Positions 8,730-16,986 of a stretch of 64,000 nt of DNA are shown piece by piece. Origin of the DNA: an uncultured Alistipes sp. (lineage in GTDB: Bacteria > Bacteroidota > Bacteroidia > Bacteroidales > Rikenellaceae); the NCBI GenBank assembly GCA_910584485.1, contig CAJUAV010000005.1, positions 37,104 to 101,103 on the forward strand, written 5' to 3'. Made by a program: the position numbers and the translations under genes. Position 1 is the first letter of the stretch. The number at the start of each line of letters is the position of its first letter. Under the pieces are notes generated by a model. That model searched no databases and had not been told where the DNA came from. It saw only the letters and a program-made list of their open reading frames with translations.

Positions 8730-8865
8730 GTCGGTTCGGGGCGGAGAAGAGGCGCCCCGCCGCCCTGTGTATGACCGCATCGCCCCTGCGCTCCCTTCGC
8801 CGACTACCGCCCGAAAACCAGAGGTCTGTCGCGCGGCCCCCCCCCTCGCCGACATAGGCGCGCAA

Positions 8866-8897
8866 TTTGCACGGATGGCGAAAAAAACGTACCTTCG
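8866..8897 (+). promoter_or_regulatory. promoter of the GH13 gene
   Basis: TTTG at 8866-8869 and TAccTTCG at 8890-8897 with a 20-base spacer. The start codon at 8918 is 20 bases downstream. Confidence 0.6.
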
Positions 8898-8917
8898 TTC
8901 TCCAAAAAACGATTCCG

Positions 8918-10198
8918 ATGAAACATCCCGAATGGATCTATCAGGCCGTACTCTATGAAATGAACGTGCGGCAGCTGACCCCCGAAGGCACGCTGCGGGC
9001 CGCGCAGGCGCATCTCGAGGGGCTCCGCGAGCTGGGCATCGACGTCGTGTGGCTCATGCCGATCCATCCGATCGGCGTCGAGGGCCGCAAGGGAACGCTC
9101 GGCTCCTACTATTCGATCCGCGACTACTGCGCCGTCAACCCCGAACTGGGCACCCTCGCCGATCTGGACGCCTTCGTCGCCGAAGCGCATCGGCTGGGCA
9201 TGAAGGTGCTGCTCGACTGGGTGGCCAACCACACGGCACGCGACGCCCGCTGGATCGCCGAACACCCCGCCTGGTACGAATACGAAAACGGCGTGCCGAA
9301 GGTCCCCTGGGACTGGACCGACACGGCGAAGCTCGACTACGCGAACCGCGAGGTGTGGCAGGGGCAGGTCGACGCGATGCGCTTCTGGCTGACGGAACAT
9401 GCGATCGACGGCTTCCGCTGCGACATGGCGATGCTCGTGCCGACCGATTTCTGGGAGTTCGCCTCGACCGAGCTGCGGCGCACGAAGCCCGACCTCTTCC
9501 TGCTGGCCGAGGCCGAGGAGCGCGAACTGACCGAGCGGGGCGGCTTCGACGCCTACTACGGCTGGCGGATGCACCACCTGCTGAACGACGTGGCGCAGCA
9601 GCGGGTCCGCATTCCCGTGCTGCGCGACTACCTCCGCAACGACGGATTCCCCGCCTCGGCCCTGCGGTTGAGCTTCACCTCGAACCACGACGAAAATTCG
9701 TGGAGCGGCACCGAGCACACCCGCATGGGGGCGGCGCACGACATCCTGTCGCTCTTCACCTTCGTCGCGCCGCGCGCCCTGCCGCTCCTCTATACGGGGC
9801 AGGAGATCGGCTACGACCACGTCTTCGCCTTCTTCGACCGCGATCCGATTCCGCACTACGCACCCAATGCGACGACCGAGCGCTATCGCCGCCTGATCCG
9901 CCTGCACCGCGAACACCCCGCCCTGGCGGCGGGCGAACGGGGCGGCGAATGGGTCGAAATCCGCAACAACGCCGAAGACTGTCTGATGATCCTCGTGCGC
10001 GAGGCGGCGGGCGACCGCGTGATCGCCGTGATGAATCTTTCGCCCTATACGATTCAGGCCGAATACGATACGGGCATCTATGCGGGTCGTTACGACGATC
10101 CGTTCGCCGATGCGCCCTACGAACTGGCGTCGCACGTGAGCGAGTGCATGGCTCCCTGGAGCTACCGCGTGCTGACCCGTAAAACCGATTGCCTGTGA
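8918..10198 (+). CDS. alpha-amylase family glycosyl hydrolase (GH13)
   Basis: A 426-residue cytoplasmic GH13 enzyme with no signal peptide. All four conserved regions are present: DWVANH at residues 100-105, GFRCD with nucleophile D169, the acid/base E198 in LAEAEE, and NHD at residues 256-258. It should cleave or rearrange alpha-1,4 glucan or malto-oligosaccharides inside the cell. The ATG at 8918 follows a promoter and starts the normal N-terminus (KHPEWIYQAVLYE), so the longer upstream frame is not used. The stop overlaps the GTG of the next gene. Confidence 0.94.
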   Translation: MKHPEWIYQAVLYEMNVRQLTPEGTLRAAQAHLEGLRELGIDVVWLMPIHPIGVEGRKGTLGSYYSIRDYCAVNPELGTLADLDAFVAEAHRLGMKVLLDWVANHTARDARWIAEHPAWYEYENGVPKVPWDWTDTAKLDYANREVWQGQVDAMRFWLTEHAIDGFRCDMAMLVPTDFWEFASTELRRTKPDLFLLAEAEERELTERGGFDAYYGWRMHHLLNDVAQQRVRIPVLRDYLRNDGFPASALRLSFTSNHDENSWSGTEHTRMGAAHDILSLFTFVAPRALPLLYTGQEIGYDHVFAFFDRDPIPHYAPNATTERYRRLIRLHREHPALAAGERGGEWVEIRNNAEDCLMILVREAAGDRVIAVMNLSPYTIQAEYDTGIYAGRYDDPFADAPYELASHVSECMAPWSYRVLTRKTDCL

Positions 10199-11112
10199 AA
10201 CGAATGCTCCGATACCTGCTGCCCGTGTGGCTGCTTACGGTCGGGACGGTCGCCCTCGCCTTTGGGGCACGCGGCTACCGCGTCGCGGAGATCCCGAACG
10301 TGCAGACGGCCGATGCGCGACGGTTCGTGTCGAACCCCGACGGCATCCTTTCGCAGGCGGCGGTAGCGCGGCTCGATTTTCTGTGCGACTCGCTGCGGCG
10401 GGCGGGCACGGCCGAAGCGGCGGTGGTCGCCGTGCGCGAAATCGCGGGCGACGACCTCTTCGAATTCGCCCACGAACTCTTCTCGACGTGGGGCGTCGGC
10501 CGCGCGGCGGGCAACAACGGGCTGGGGATCCTCTTCGTCGAGCAGCGGCGCGAAATCCGTTTCGTGACGGGCGACGGCCTCGAAGGGGTGCTGCCCGATG
10601 CGGTCTGCAAACGCATTCAGCTCAACGACATGATCCCCCTGTTCCGCCGCGGCGACTACGGCGGCGGCCTGGTGGCGGGGATGGAGGCCGTGGCGCGCCG
10701 CCTGTCGGGCGCCGAGGTCGTCGAGGAGGAGCGCGACGCGTCGGAGGAGCTGTGGCTCGTGCTCTTCTGGGCCGTGGGGGTCCCGCTGCTCTTCGTGGGG
10801 CTGTTGTGGTTCTTCACGGGGCGCTGTCCGCGCTGCCACCGCCGCAAGCTGCGCCTCGAACGGCAGGAGGAGATCCGCCGCAACTTTTCGTATCGGGTGA
10901 TCGAGTCGACCTACGTCTGCAAGGCGTGCGGCGCGGTCGTGCGCCGTCGGCACAACGAACCGCTCGACGGCGGCAGCGGCTCGCACGGGGCGCCCCGCGG
11001 CGGCATCTGGCTCGGCGGTACGGGCGGTTTCGGAGGCTTCGGCGGCAGCGGCATGGGCGGCGGTTTCGGCGGCGGTCATTTCGGCGGCGGCGGCGCGGGC
11101 AGCCGCTGGTAA
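10195..11112 (+). CDS. TPM-domain membrane protein
   Basis: A 305-residue protein. After a signal or anchor helix (residues 5-25) comes a TPM (TLP18.3/Psb32/MOLO-1) domain (VSNPDGILSQ through GLGILFVEQRREIRFVTGDGLEG) facing the periplasm. A transmembrane helix follows at about residues 185-205, then a four-cysteine zinc-ribbon-like part (CPRC and CKAC) and a Gly-rich tail rich in GGFGG. TPM proteins of this architecture usually sit beside LemA, as here. I choose GTG at 10195 because it overlaps the amylase stop (GTGA); ATG at 10204 is an alternative. The exact role is unknown. Confidence 0.88.
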   Translation: MKRMLRYLLPVWLLTVGTVALAFGARGYRVAEIPNVQTADARRFVSNPDGILSQAAVARLDFLCDSLRRAGTAEAAVVAVREIAGDDLFEFAHELFSTWGVGRAAGNNGLGILFVEQRREIRFVTGDGLEGVLPDAVCKRIQLNDMIPLFRRGDYGGGLVAGMEAVARRLSGAEVVEEERDASEELWLVLFWAVGVPLLFVGLLWFFTGRCPRCHRRKLRLERQEEIRRNFSYRVIESTYVCKACGAVVRRRHNEPLDGGSGSHGAPRGGIWLGGTGGFGGFGGSGMGGGFGGGHFGGGGAGSRW

Positions 11113-11198
11113 TCGATCGGGCGCGGCCTCGGCAGGGGAGGTCCGCGCGTCGTACGGCTGTTCCCTGCACGTGTTCAACCCTAAAACAGATGTGACGG

Positions 11199-11774
11199 AT
11201 GAAAAAATGGATTTTGGCGGGCGTCGTGGCCCTGCTGGCGATTTTCTTTTACACGACCTACAACGGACTGGTGAACCGCGACGAGGCGGTCGCCACGGCC
11301 TGGGCGAATGTCGAGACGCAGTATCAGCGTCGTTCGGACCTGATTCCCAACCTCGTCAATACGGTGAAGGGATACGCTTCGCACGAGCGCGAGACGCTCG
11401 AATCGGTCGTCGAGGCGCGTGCCGCGGCCACCTCGATCACGCTTTCGGCCGACGAGCTGACCCCCGAGCGGCTGGAGCGGTTCCAGCAGGCGCAGGATGC
11501 GGTCCGCTCGGCGCTGGGACGGCTGATCGCCGTTGCGGAGCGGTACCCCGACCTGAAGGCCAATCAAAATTTCTTGGAGCTGCAGGCGCAGCTGGAGGGG
11601 ACCGAGAACCGCATCGCCGTGGCGCGCCGCGAGTTCAATACGGAGGCGCGGGCCTACAACGTGGCCGTGCGGCGCTTCCCCGCGAACCTCGTGGCAGGGC
11701 TCTTCGGCTTCGACCGCAAGGCCTATTTCGAAGCGGCCGCGGGTGCCGAGCAGGCTCCGACGGTGCAGTTCTGA
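11199..11774 (+). CDS. lemA: LemA family protein
   Basis: A 191-residue LemA protein of the usual length: a short N-terminal membrane helix (residues 5-22), then the conserved NEAVATAWANVE-type stretch and a helical body with SDLIPNLVNTVKGYA. The end DRKAYFEAAAGAEQAPTVQF is typical, with residues APTVQF conserved in LemA proteins. Its function is not established; it pairs with the TPM protein upstream, 86 bases away. Confidence 0.95.
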   Translation: MKKWILAGVVALLAIFFYTTYNGLVNRDEAVATAWANVETQYQRRSDLIPNLVNTVKGYASHERETLESVVEARAAATSITLSADELTPERLERFQQAQDAVRSALGRLIAVAERYPDLKANQNFLELQAQLEGTENRIAVARREFNTEARAYNVAVRRFPANLVAGLFGFDRKAYFEAAAGAEQAPTVQF

Positions 11775-11796
11775 CGCGGCTGCGGCCGACGCAGGA

Positions 11797-11836
11797 ACGG
11801 GATGCCGCCCTTGCAGGGGCGGCGTCCCGTTTTTTT
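11797..11836 (+). terminator. intrinsic terminator after lemA
   Basis: Stem acgggatgccgccc/ggggcggcgtcccgt with a short loop, followed by seven T. Confidence 0.9.
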
Positions 11837-11849
11837 GTGGGCGAACGGC

Positions 11850-11970
11850 ACGCAACCGAACGGAGGCATTTTGTTCGGGCGGCAGCCTGCGGAGCGCACG
11901 CAGCCTGCGGGCCTCCGCTGCGGGAGGCTGCGGCCCGCCGACCTCTGCGAGGTCGATGAGATGCCGAATG
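11850..11970. repeat. GC-rich intergenic repeat cluster, copy b
   Basis: Reads gcctgcgggcctccgctgcgggaggctgcggcccgccgacctctgcgaggtcg, in reverse orientation to copy a. No gene is supported in 11775-12053. Confidence 0.65.
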
Positions 11971-12053
11971 CCTGCTCGTCTTCCCGAAAAGAGGAGGCGA
12001 CCGATCCGTTCGGATCGGCCGCCTCGGGGACCAACTCAAAAAATGCCAAACAA

Positions 12054-14396
12054 CTAAAGTCGGCTTTGTCCCTCCTGGTCTCCTTCCACGGTGCGGGCGC
12101 GGAACGCCTTGCCCGATTTGAAATTGTAGGTCAGGCGGAAGCGGAACTGACGGCTCTGCCAAGGCGAGGCGAGGCGGATTTCGCGGTCGAAGCCCTCGCC
12201 CCAGGCGATCGCCCGATTGCGCTGGTCGAAGAGGTTGCGGACCGAGCAGGTAGCCGTGAAATGCTTGCCGAACTTCTTCTTGACCGAGATGTCGATGCGG
12301 TGCTCGGGATGGACCATGGCGTTGGCGAGGTAGAAGCGGGTGTGATACATCCACGAAAGGTCGATGTAGAACTTTCGCGGCAGCGTGAAGGTCGTCGATA
12401 CGTTGCTCTGGAATGCGTGGTGGAAGACCTCGGGCGCAGCGGTCGAGAGCCGGTGTCCCATGTAGATGTAGGTGCCGTTGGCGGTGATCTCCCACCACTT
12501 GGTCGGCTGCATCGGCAGGTTGAGGTTGGCGTAGGCGCTCTTCGAATCCTTGTAGTTGACGTTCGTCAGCACCAGTACGTTGGGATCCTCGGCCGAGGGC
12601 TCGCACGTCTGCTGGATCTCGTCGGTGCGGATCAGCAGACCGCCCGTCAGCGTATATTTCTGCGCCAGCACGAGCGTCAGGCTCAAGTCGTGCGTGTAGG
12701 AGGGGTCGAGCGCGGGGTTGCCCGTCTGGTAGAGGTAGTCCGAAATCTGCTCGCGCTGCGGATTGAGCTGCCAGAACGAGGGGCGCGAAATCTTGCGGGC
12801 GTACTGGGCGATGAAGAGGTGGCGCCCCTTCTTGTCGAGCGCGTAGGAGAGGTTCGCGTTGGGGAAGAGCGAGAAGTAGTCGCGGGCGATGCGCGAACCG
12901 TCGCTCTCGGCGTGGGTGTATTCGCCGCGCAGTCCCGCCACGAAATTGAATCGGCCGAATTTACCCGCGAGAATGCCGTAGGCGGCTCCGATCTGTTCCG
13001 TGTAGTCGATGTCGAAGCACTCGCGCTCGTTCGTGATCCAGTCGCCCGTCGTGCGGTACTCGTAGAGGGCGTCCGACTCCATCAGGTAATAGGTGTACTT
13101 GGCGCCCGCCCGCAGCGACCACCGCGGCGAAAAGTTCTTTTCGAGCGCGGCGTTGACGGTCGCCATCGTGTAGTCGGTGCGGCTGAAGTTGCGGTGCAGC
13201 GAGTCGAGTCCGTCGACGGTGCTGCGGTTGTCGTTGTCCGAGTCCGAGTTGCGGCGCGTGTAGTCGCCCAGCAGCTTGAAGGTCGAACCCAGCGTGTCGA
13301 TCTTCCAGACGTAGTTCATCATCGCCGACCAGTCCTTGCGGCGGTCCAGTCGCTCGAAACGGCTCTCGGTCGAGCGCGGTTCGTCGGTCATCAGCTGCGA
13401 CCGCGAATCGTTGCCGGCGGGATCGCGCTGCTGCCGATAGTCGGCCCCGAAGCCGATCGAGTGGGCGGGCGCCAGTTCGATGACCGTGCTGAACGAGCCG
13501 CCGAAGCGCTTCTCGCGGGCGATCTGCTCCGAGCGGCTGGCGAGCGTTCCGTTCGTGTAGCGCGTCTCTTCGGTCGAACGCATCGTCTGGCTGCCCAGGT
13601 CGCCGTACGCTTGCAGGCGCAGGTCGACGCGGCCGTGGTGGAGGTCGATGTTGCCCGCGGGGTTGTACTCCTCGATGTATTTGCCCTGCCGCGTCTGGAA
13701 CGAGAGCGAGCCCTGGAGACCGTTCTCGCGGCGGCGGCGCAGCGTGATCTTGATGATGCCCGATGCCGAGTCGGCGTCGTAATCGGCTCCCGATACGGGG
13801 ATCACCTCGATCTTCTGGATGTCCTCGGTGCGCAGGTTGCGGATGTAGGTCAGCAGCTGGTCGCCGCTCATCTTCAGCTCGCGGTCGTTGACGTAGACCT
13901 TCGAACCGCTCTTGCCGTTGATCGAAATCTGGTCGTCGTTGATCCAGACGCCCGGGGCGCGCTCGAGCAGCTCGACGCCGTCCTTGCCGATCGCCGCGGC
14001 CGAGTTGGCCACGTCGACCACGAAGCGGTCCGCCTCGCGACGGATGAGCTGCGCCTGCACCACCACGGCTTCGATTTGTTTCGCGGCGGCCGTCAGCACG
14101 ATGTCGCCCAGATCGGTTCCCGCCTCGACGTTGTCGCGCGTGCAGGTCTCGTAATTGAGGTGCTGCACCTGGAGCGTGTAGCGCCCCGCGGCGGCGTTCA
14201 GTGCGAAACGGCCCTCGCTGTCGGCCGTTGCGCCCGCTGCCTGCAAACCGTCGCGCAGCAGCACCACCGTGGCGAAATCGACCGCCTTGCCCGAGGCGTC
14301 GACCACACGGCCCGTCGTCGGCGCGGTCTGGCGGGCAGCCTGAATAGTACCCGCTGTCAGCAGGATCAAAAGAAGAAGTAGAACAGATTTTTTCAT
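12054..14396 (-). CDS. outer-membrane beta-barrel receptor (CarboxypepD_reg-like plus TonB-type barrel)
   Basis: A 780-residue outer-membrane protein. A Sec signal peptide covers residues 1-20. A carboxypeptidase-regulatory-like domain (TTGRVVDASGKAVDFATV) spans about 25-110, then a plug-like part (ADRFVVDVANS, LERAPGVWIN, SGIIKITLRRR) to about 220, and the rest is a beta-barrel rich in aromatic-ended strands. It most resembles the outer-membrane beta-barrel family of Bacteroidetes (OMP_b-brl_3 type). The ligand is unknown, and no SusD partner or regulator lies next to it. A low-GC gap lies just upstream. Confidence 0.92.
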   Translation of the reverse strand: MKKSVLLLLLILLTAGTIQAARQTAPTTGRVVDASGKAVDFATVVLLRDGLQAAGATADSEGRFALNAAAGRYTLQVQHLNYETCTRDNVEAGTDLGDIVLTAAAKQIEAVVVQAQLIRREADRFVVDVANSAAAIGKDGVELLERAPGVWINDDQISINGKSGSKVYVNDRELKMSGDQLLTYIRNLRTEDIQKIEVIPVSGADYDADSASGIIKITLRRRRENGLQGSLSFQTRQGKYIEEYNPAGNIDLHHGRVDLRLQAYGDLGSQTMRSTEETRYTNGTLASRSEQIAREKRFGGSFSTVIELAPAHSIGFGADYRQQRDPAGNDSRSQLMTDEPRSTESRFERLDRRKDWSAMMNYVWKIDTLGSTFKLLGDYTRRNSDSDNDNRSTVDGLDSLHRNFSRTDYTMATVNAALEKNFSPRWSLRAGAKYTYYLMESDALYEYRTTGDWITNERECFDIDYTEQIGAAYGILAGKFGRFNFVAGLRGEYTHAESDGSRIARDYFSLFPNANLSYALDKKGRHLFIAQYARKISRPSFWQLNPQREQISDYLYQTGNPALDPSYTHDLSLTLVLAQKYTLTGGLLIRTDEIQQTCEPSAEDPNVLVLTNVNYKDSKSAYANLNLPMQPTKWWEITANGTYIYMGHRLSTAAPEVFHHAFQSNVSTTFTLPRKFYIDLSWMYHTRFYLANAMVHPEHRIDISVKKKFGKHFTATCSVRNLFDQRNRAIAWGEGFDREIRLASPWQSRQFRFRLTYNFKSGKAFRARTVEGDQEGQSRL

Positions 14397-14514
14397 ACTA
14401 TTTTGTTGTTAGTTTTATTTCTCGATGCAAAGATATAAAAAAAAACATATAGTGTGCAAAACAAAGTACTGTTTTTCGAGAAATTTTTTCGGAGGCGTTT
14501 TTTCGGGCGGAACG

Positions 14515-14546
14515 TTTGGAAATTCGCCGGCCGTTTTCTATATTTG
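14515..14546 (+). promoter_or_regulatory. promoter of the trp leader and trpB2
   Basis: TTTG at 14515-14518 and TAtaTTTG at 14539-14546, spacer 20. Transcription should start near 14553, 15 bases before the leader-peptide ATG. Confidence 0.75.
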
Positions 14547-14567
14547 TGGCAAGAACCCGCAGATTCG

Positions 14568-14630
14568 ATGACACGCGCTTTTCAGATGCAGGCCTGGTGG
14601 TGGCACTCGCTCTTCTCTCGTGAACAATGA
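14568..14630 (+). CDS. trp leader peptide (attenuator)
   Basis: A 20-residue open frame: MTRAFQMQA, then three consecutive Trp (codons tgg tgg tgg, 14595-14603), then HSLFSREQ and stop at 14630. Tandem Trp codons between a promoter and an intrinsic terminator upstream of a tryptophan synthase gene are the hallmark of a ribosome-stalling attenuator. With enough charged tRNA-Trp the ribosome reaches the stop codon and covers the antiterminator strand; when it stalls at the Trp codons that strand (aacaatgagg, 14623-14632) is free. The frame is too short for routine gene finding. The role is inference from layout, not from experiment. Confidence 0.85.
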   Translation: MTRAFQMQAWWWHSLFSREQ

Positions 14631-14709
14631 GGGCCGCCCCGCCGTGTGAATCATCGAAACCGAACATTTCACCTCCCGTTGTTTGCGACAGCAGCAGCGG
14701 GAGTTTTTT
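14623..14709 (+). promoter_or_regulatory. trp attenuator: antiterminator strand and terminator
   Basis: The terminator is ctcccgttg (14673-14681) paired with cagcgggag (14695-14703) and followed by six T. The upstream strand aacaatgagg (14623-14632) can pair in two blocks (aacaa with ttgtt, gagg with cctc) with the 5' arm and so block the terminator. This strand overlaps the leader stop codon at 14628-14630, which gives the switch: ribosome at the stop gives termination, ribosome stalled at Trp gives read-through. Confidence 0.8.
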
Positions 14710-14717
14710 ATTAATAT

Positions 14718-16088
14718 ATGTATAAGATGAAAACGAAGAAATTCATTCTCGCCGAGTCGCAGATGCCGACCGCCTGGTACAACGTCGCGGCCGACATGCC
14801 GAACAAACCGCAGCCTTACCTCGATCCGCGCACGCGGCGTCCCGTGACGAAGGACGACCTGTCGATGCTGCTGGCCGAGGAGCTGGCCGCGCAGGAGCTC
14901 TCGACGGAGCGTTACATCGAGATTCCCGAAGAGGTGCAGGCCGTCTACCGCATCTGGCGCCCTGCGCCTCTCGTGCGGGCCGAGGCGCTCGAACGGGCAC
15001 TCGACACCCCTGCGCGCATCTATTTCAAGAACGAGAGCGTCTCGCCTGTCGGTTCGCACAAGCCCAACAGCGCTGTGCCGCAGGCCTACTACAATGCGCG
15101 GCAGGGGATCCGCCGCCTGACGACCGAGACGGGCGCGGGGCAGTGGGGATCGGCCCTCGCCTTCGCGGGGCGTCATTTCGGCCTCGACGTCGAGGTCTAC
15201 ATGGTGCGCGTGAGCTACGACCAGAAACCCTATCGGCGGTTGATGATGCAGACCTGGGGCGCCTCGTGCTACGCCTCGCCGACCGATCGCACCGCCTCGG
15301 GGCGGGCGGCGCTGGCGGCGGAGCCCGACTGCCGCGGCAGCCTCGGACTGGCCATTTCGGAGGCGGTCGAGGCGGCGTTGCAGGATCCCGCGGGGACGCG
15401 CTACTGCCTGGGCAGCGTGCTGAACCACGTGCTGCTGCACCAGACGGTGATCGGCGAGGAGGCGATCCGCCAGATGGAGATGGCCGACGACGAGCCCGAC
15501 GTGGTGATCGGCTGCATCGGCGGCGGCAGCAACTTCGGCGGCATCGCCTTTCCGTTCCTGCGGCGGAACCTCTGCGAGGGGAAGCGGACGCGGCTCGTGG
15601 CGGTGGAGCCGGCGAGCTGCCCGAAGCTGACGCGCGGCCGCTTCGCCTACGACTACGGCGACGTGGCGGGCTATACGCCGCTGGTGCCGATGTACACGCT
15701 CGGCCACGAATTCCAGCCTGCCGCGATCCATGCGGGGGGCCTGCGCTACCACGGCGCGGGGGCCCTCATCAGCCGGCTGCTGCGCGACGGGTTGATCGAG
15801 GCGCAGGCCGTGCCGCAGAGCGAGACGATGCGGGCGGGGCTCCTCTTCGCGCAGTGCGAGGGGATCATTCCCGCCCCCGAGTCGACCCATGCGATCGCCG
15901 CGGCGATCCGCGAGGCGCAGGCGGCGCGCATCGAGGGGCGTCCGCGCACGATTCTCTTCAACCTTTCGGGCACGGGGGTGATCGATCTGTACGCCTACGA
16001 ACAGTACCTGGCGGGACGGCTGACCGACAGCGAGCCGACCGACGCCGAGATCGCGCGGACGGTCGAAGGGCTCGGGCTGCTGCATTGA
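14718..16088 (+). CDS. trpB: TrpB-like pyridoxal-phosphate enzyme (TrpB2), tryptophan synthase beta chain
   Basis: A 456-residue TrpB2-type protein; TrpB2 is longer than TrpB1 (about 400). It makes tryptophan from indole and serine with PLP. The PLP lysine is K115 in GSHKPN, ETGAGQWG follows at about residue 137, and the phosphate-binding GGGSNFGG is near residue 269. A second start at 14727 (MKTKKF) is also possible. It stands alone, without trpA, and is preceded by a tryptophan attenuator, which supports a real role in tryptophan supply. Confidence 0.93.
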   Translation: MYKMKTKKFILAESQMPTAWYNVAADMPNKPQPYLDPRTRRPVTKDDLSMLLAEELAAQELSTERYIEIPEEVQAVYRIWRPAPLVRAEALERALDTPARIYFKNESVSPVGSHKPNSAVPQAYYNARQGIRRLTTETGAGQWGSALAFAGRHFGLDVEVYMVRVSYDQKPYRRLMMQTWGASCYASPTDRTASGRAALAAEPDCRGSLGLAISEAVEAALQDPAGTRYCLGSVLNHVLLHQTVIGEEAIRQMEMADDEPDVVIGCIGGGSNFGGIAFPFLRRNLCEGKRTRLVAVEPASCPKLTRGRFAYDYGDVAGYTPLVPMYTLGHEFQPAAIHAGGLRYHGAGALISRLLRDGLIEAQAVPQSETMRAGLLFAQCEGIIPAPESTHAIAAAIREAQAARIEGRPRTILFNLSGTGVIDLYAYEQYLAGRLTDSEPTDAEIARTVEGLGLLH

Positions 16089-16090
16089 GA

Positions 16091-16213
16091 GGCGGCGGAT
16101 TCGTTCGGCTGCTGCCCGAGGGGGGCTGCCTGCAGGGGCGGCGGATTTGCTCGGTTGCTGCCCGAGGGGGCTGCCCGCAGGGGCGGCGGATTTGCCCGGC
16201 TGCCGCCCGCGGT
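16091..16213. repeat. tandem GC-rich repeat of about 46 bases
   Basis: Units start at 16091, 16137 and 16182 (46 and 45 bases apart) with ggcggcggatt(c/t) at each start; the third unit is partial. Intergenic, between convergent genes, with no coding sense that I recognise. Confidence 0.75.
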
Positions 16214-16285
16214 GTCGGCGGCGGCAGGACGGGCCTGCTCGGGCGGCGGCGGGGGAGAGGCTGCCGTACGACGTGCCGCCGACGA

Positions 16286-16325
16286 AAAAGGGGCGCTCCT
16301 TCCTGTTCGGAAGGGCGCCCCTTTC
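16286..16325. terminator. bidirectional terminator between trpB2 and a minus-strand lipoprotein gene
   Basis: Long near-perfect stem (aaaggggcg... with ...cgccccttt) around the loop tgttc. A-rich and T-rich flanks let it work for both convergent genes. Confidence 0.8.
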
Positions 16326-16345
16326 GGGTCGACGATGCGGGCTGG

Positions 16346-16909
16346 TTATTTGCCGGTCGTGACGACGAAGTTGTTGCCGTTGCGGGTAACGGTGTAGCTG
16401 TAGGTCTTGTTCATCTGGGCGATGGCGGCGGCGACACCCTGCGGAACGGCATCGGGATTGCCCTCCTCGACCTCTACGACCGAGGTCGTGCGCTCCGTGT
16501 CGGGGCCCTGGAACCAGTAGACCTTGCCGTCGTTGCGGAACTCGCGGAAGTCGGTCGTCACCTCGTTCGTCAGCGAATACTTGGCCTTGTCGAGGACGAC
16601 GTCCTTCTTAAGGGCGGCGGCGACGGTTACTTTGAGGGATACGGGGAAGTTCTTGACCTGGAACTTCTTCGACCAGCTGCCCTCCTTCATGTCTTCGGTC
16701 TTCACCTGACCGCCCTGCTCGGGATCCGTGTAGGTGATCTTGATGTCGGCTACCGAGAGCAGATCCTCGCTGACGGCGTAGACGTAGTTGATCTCCATGC
16801 GCTCGAAGAAGGTCTCCTTGCCGGCGTCGTCCGACGAGTCGCACGATACCGCAGCCACGGCCAGCAGGGCGCAGGCCGCCATCGAAATTTTCTTCCAAAG
16901 GTGTTTCAT
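16346..16909 (-). CDS. lipoprotein of unknown function
   Basis: A 187-residue predicted lipoprotein: MKHLWKKI, hydrophobic core AACALLAVAAV, then SC with lipidated Cys. The mature part has a two-part look, with a Thr- and Val-rich beta region and a C-terminal NKTYSYTVTRNGNNFVVTTGK end typical of short Bacteroidetes beta-proteins. I do not recognise a family. The start at 16909 gives the lipobox; the longer frame to 18217 overlaps two other genes and is rejected. Confidence 0.82.
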   Translation of the reverse strand: MKHLWKKISMAACALLAVAAVSCDSSDDAGKETFFERMEINYVYAVSEDLLSVADIKITYTDPEQGGQVKTEDMKEGSWSKKFQVKNFPVSLKVTVAAALKKDVVLDKAKYSLTNEVTTDFREFRNDGKVYWFQGPDTERTTSVVEVEEGNPDAVPQGVAAAIAQMNKTYSYTVTRNGNNFVVTTGK

Positions 16910-16986
16910 GTTGCAAACAGGTTTTAAAAGTGTTTGCCCCCTTCGGTGCAAATATCGGGCAAAACGGGGCGGCCGGCCGACTTTTT

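Noticed and set aside
11802..14381. 859-residue plus-strand open frame
   Set aside because: It is antisense to the outer-membrane receptor, which has a signal peptide, plug and barrel.
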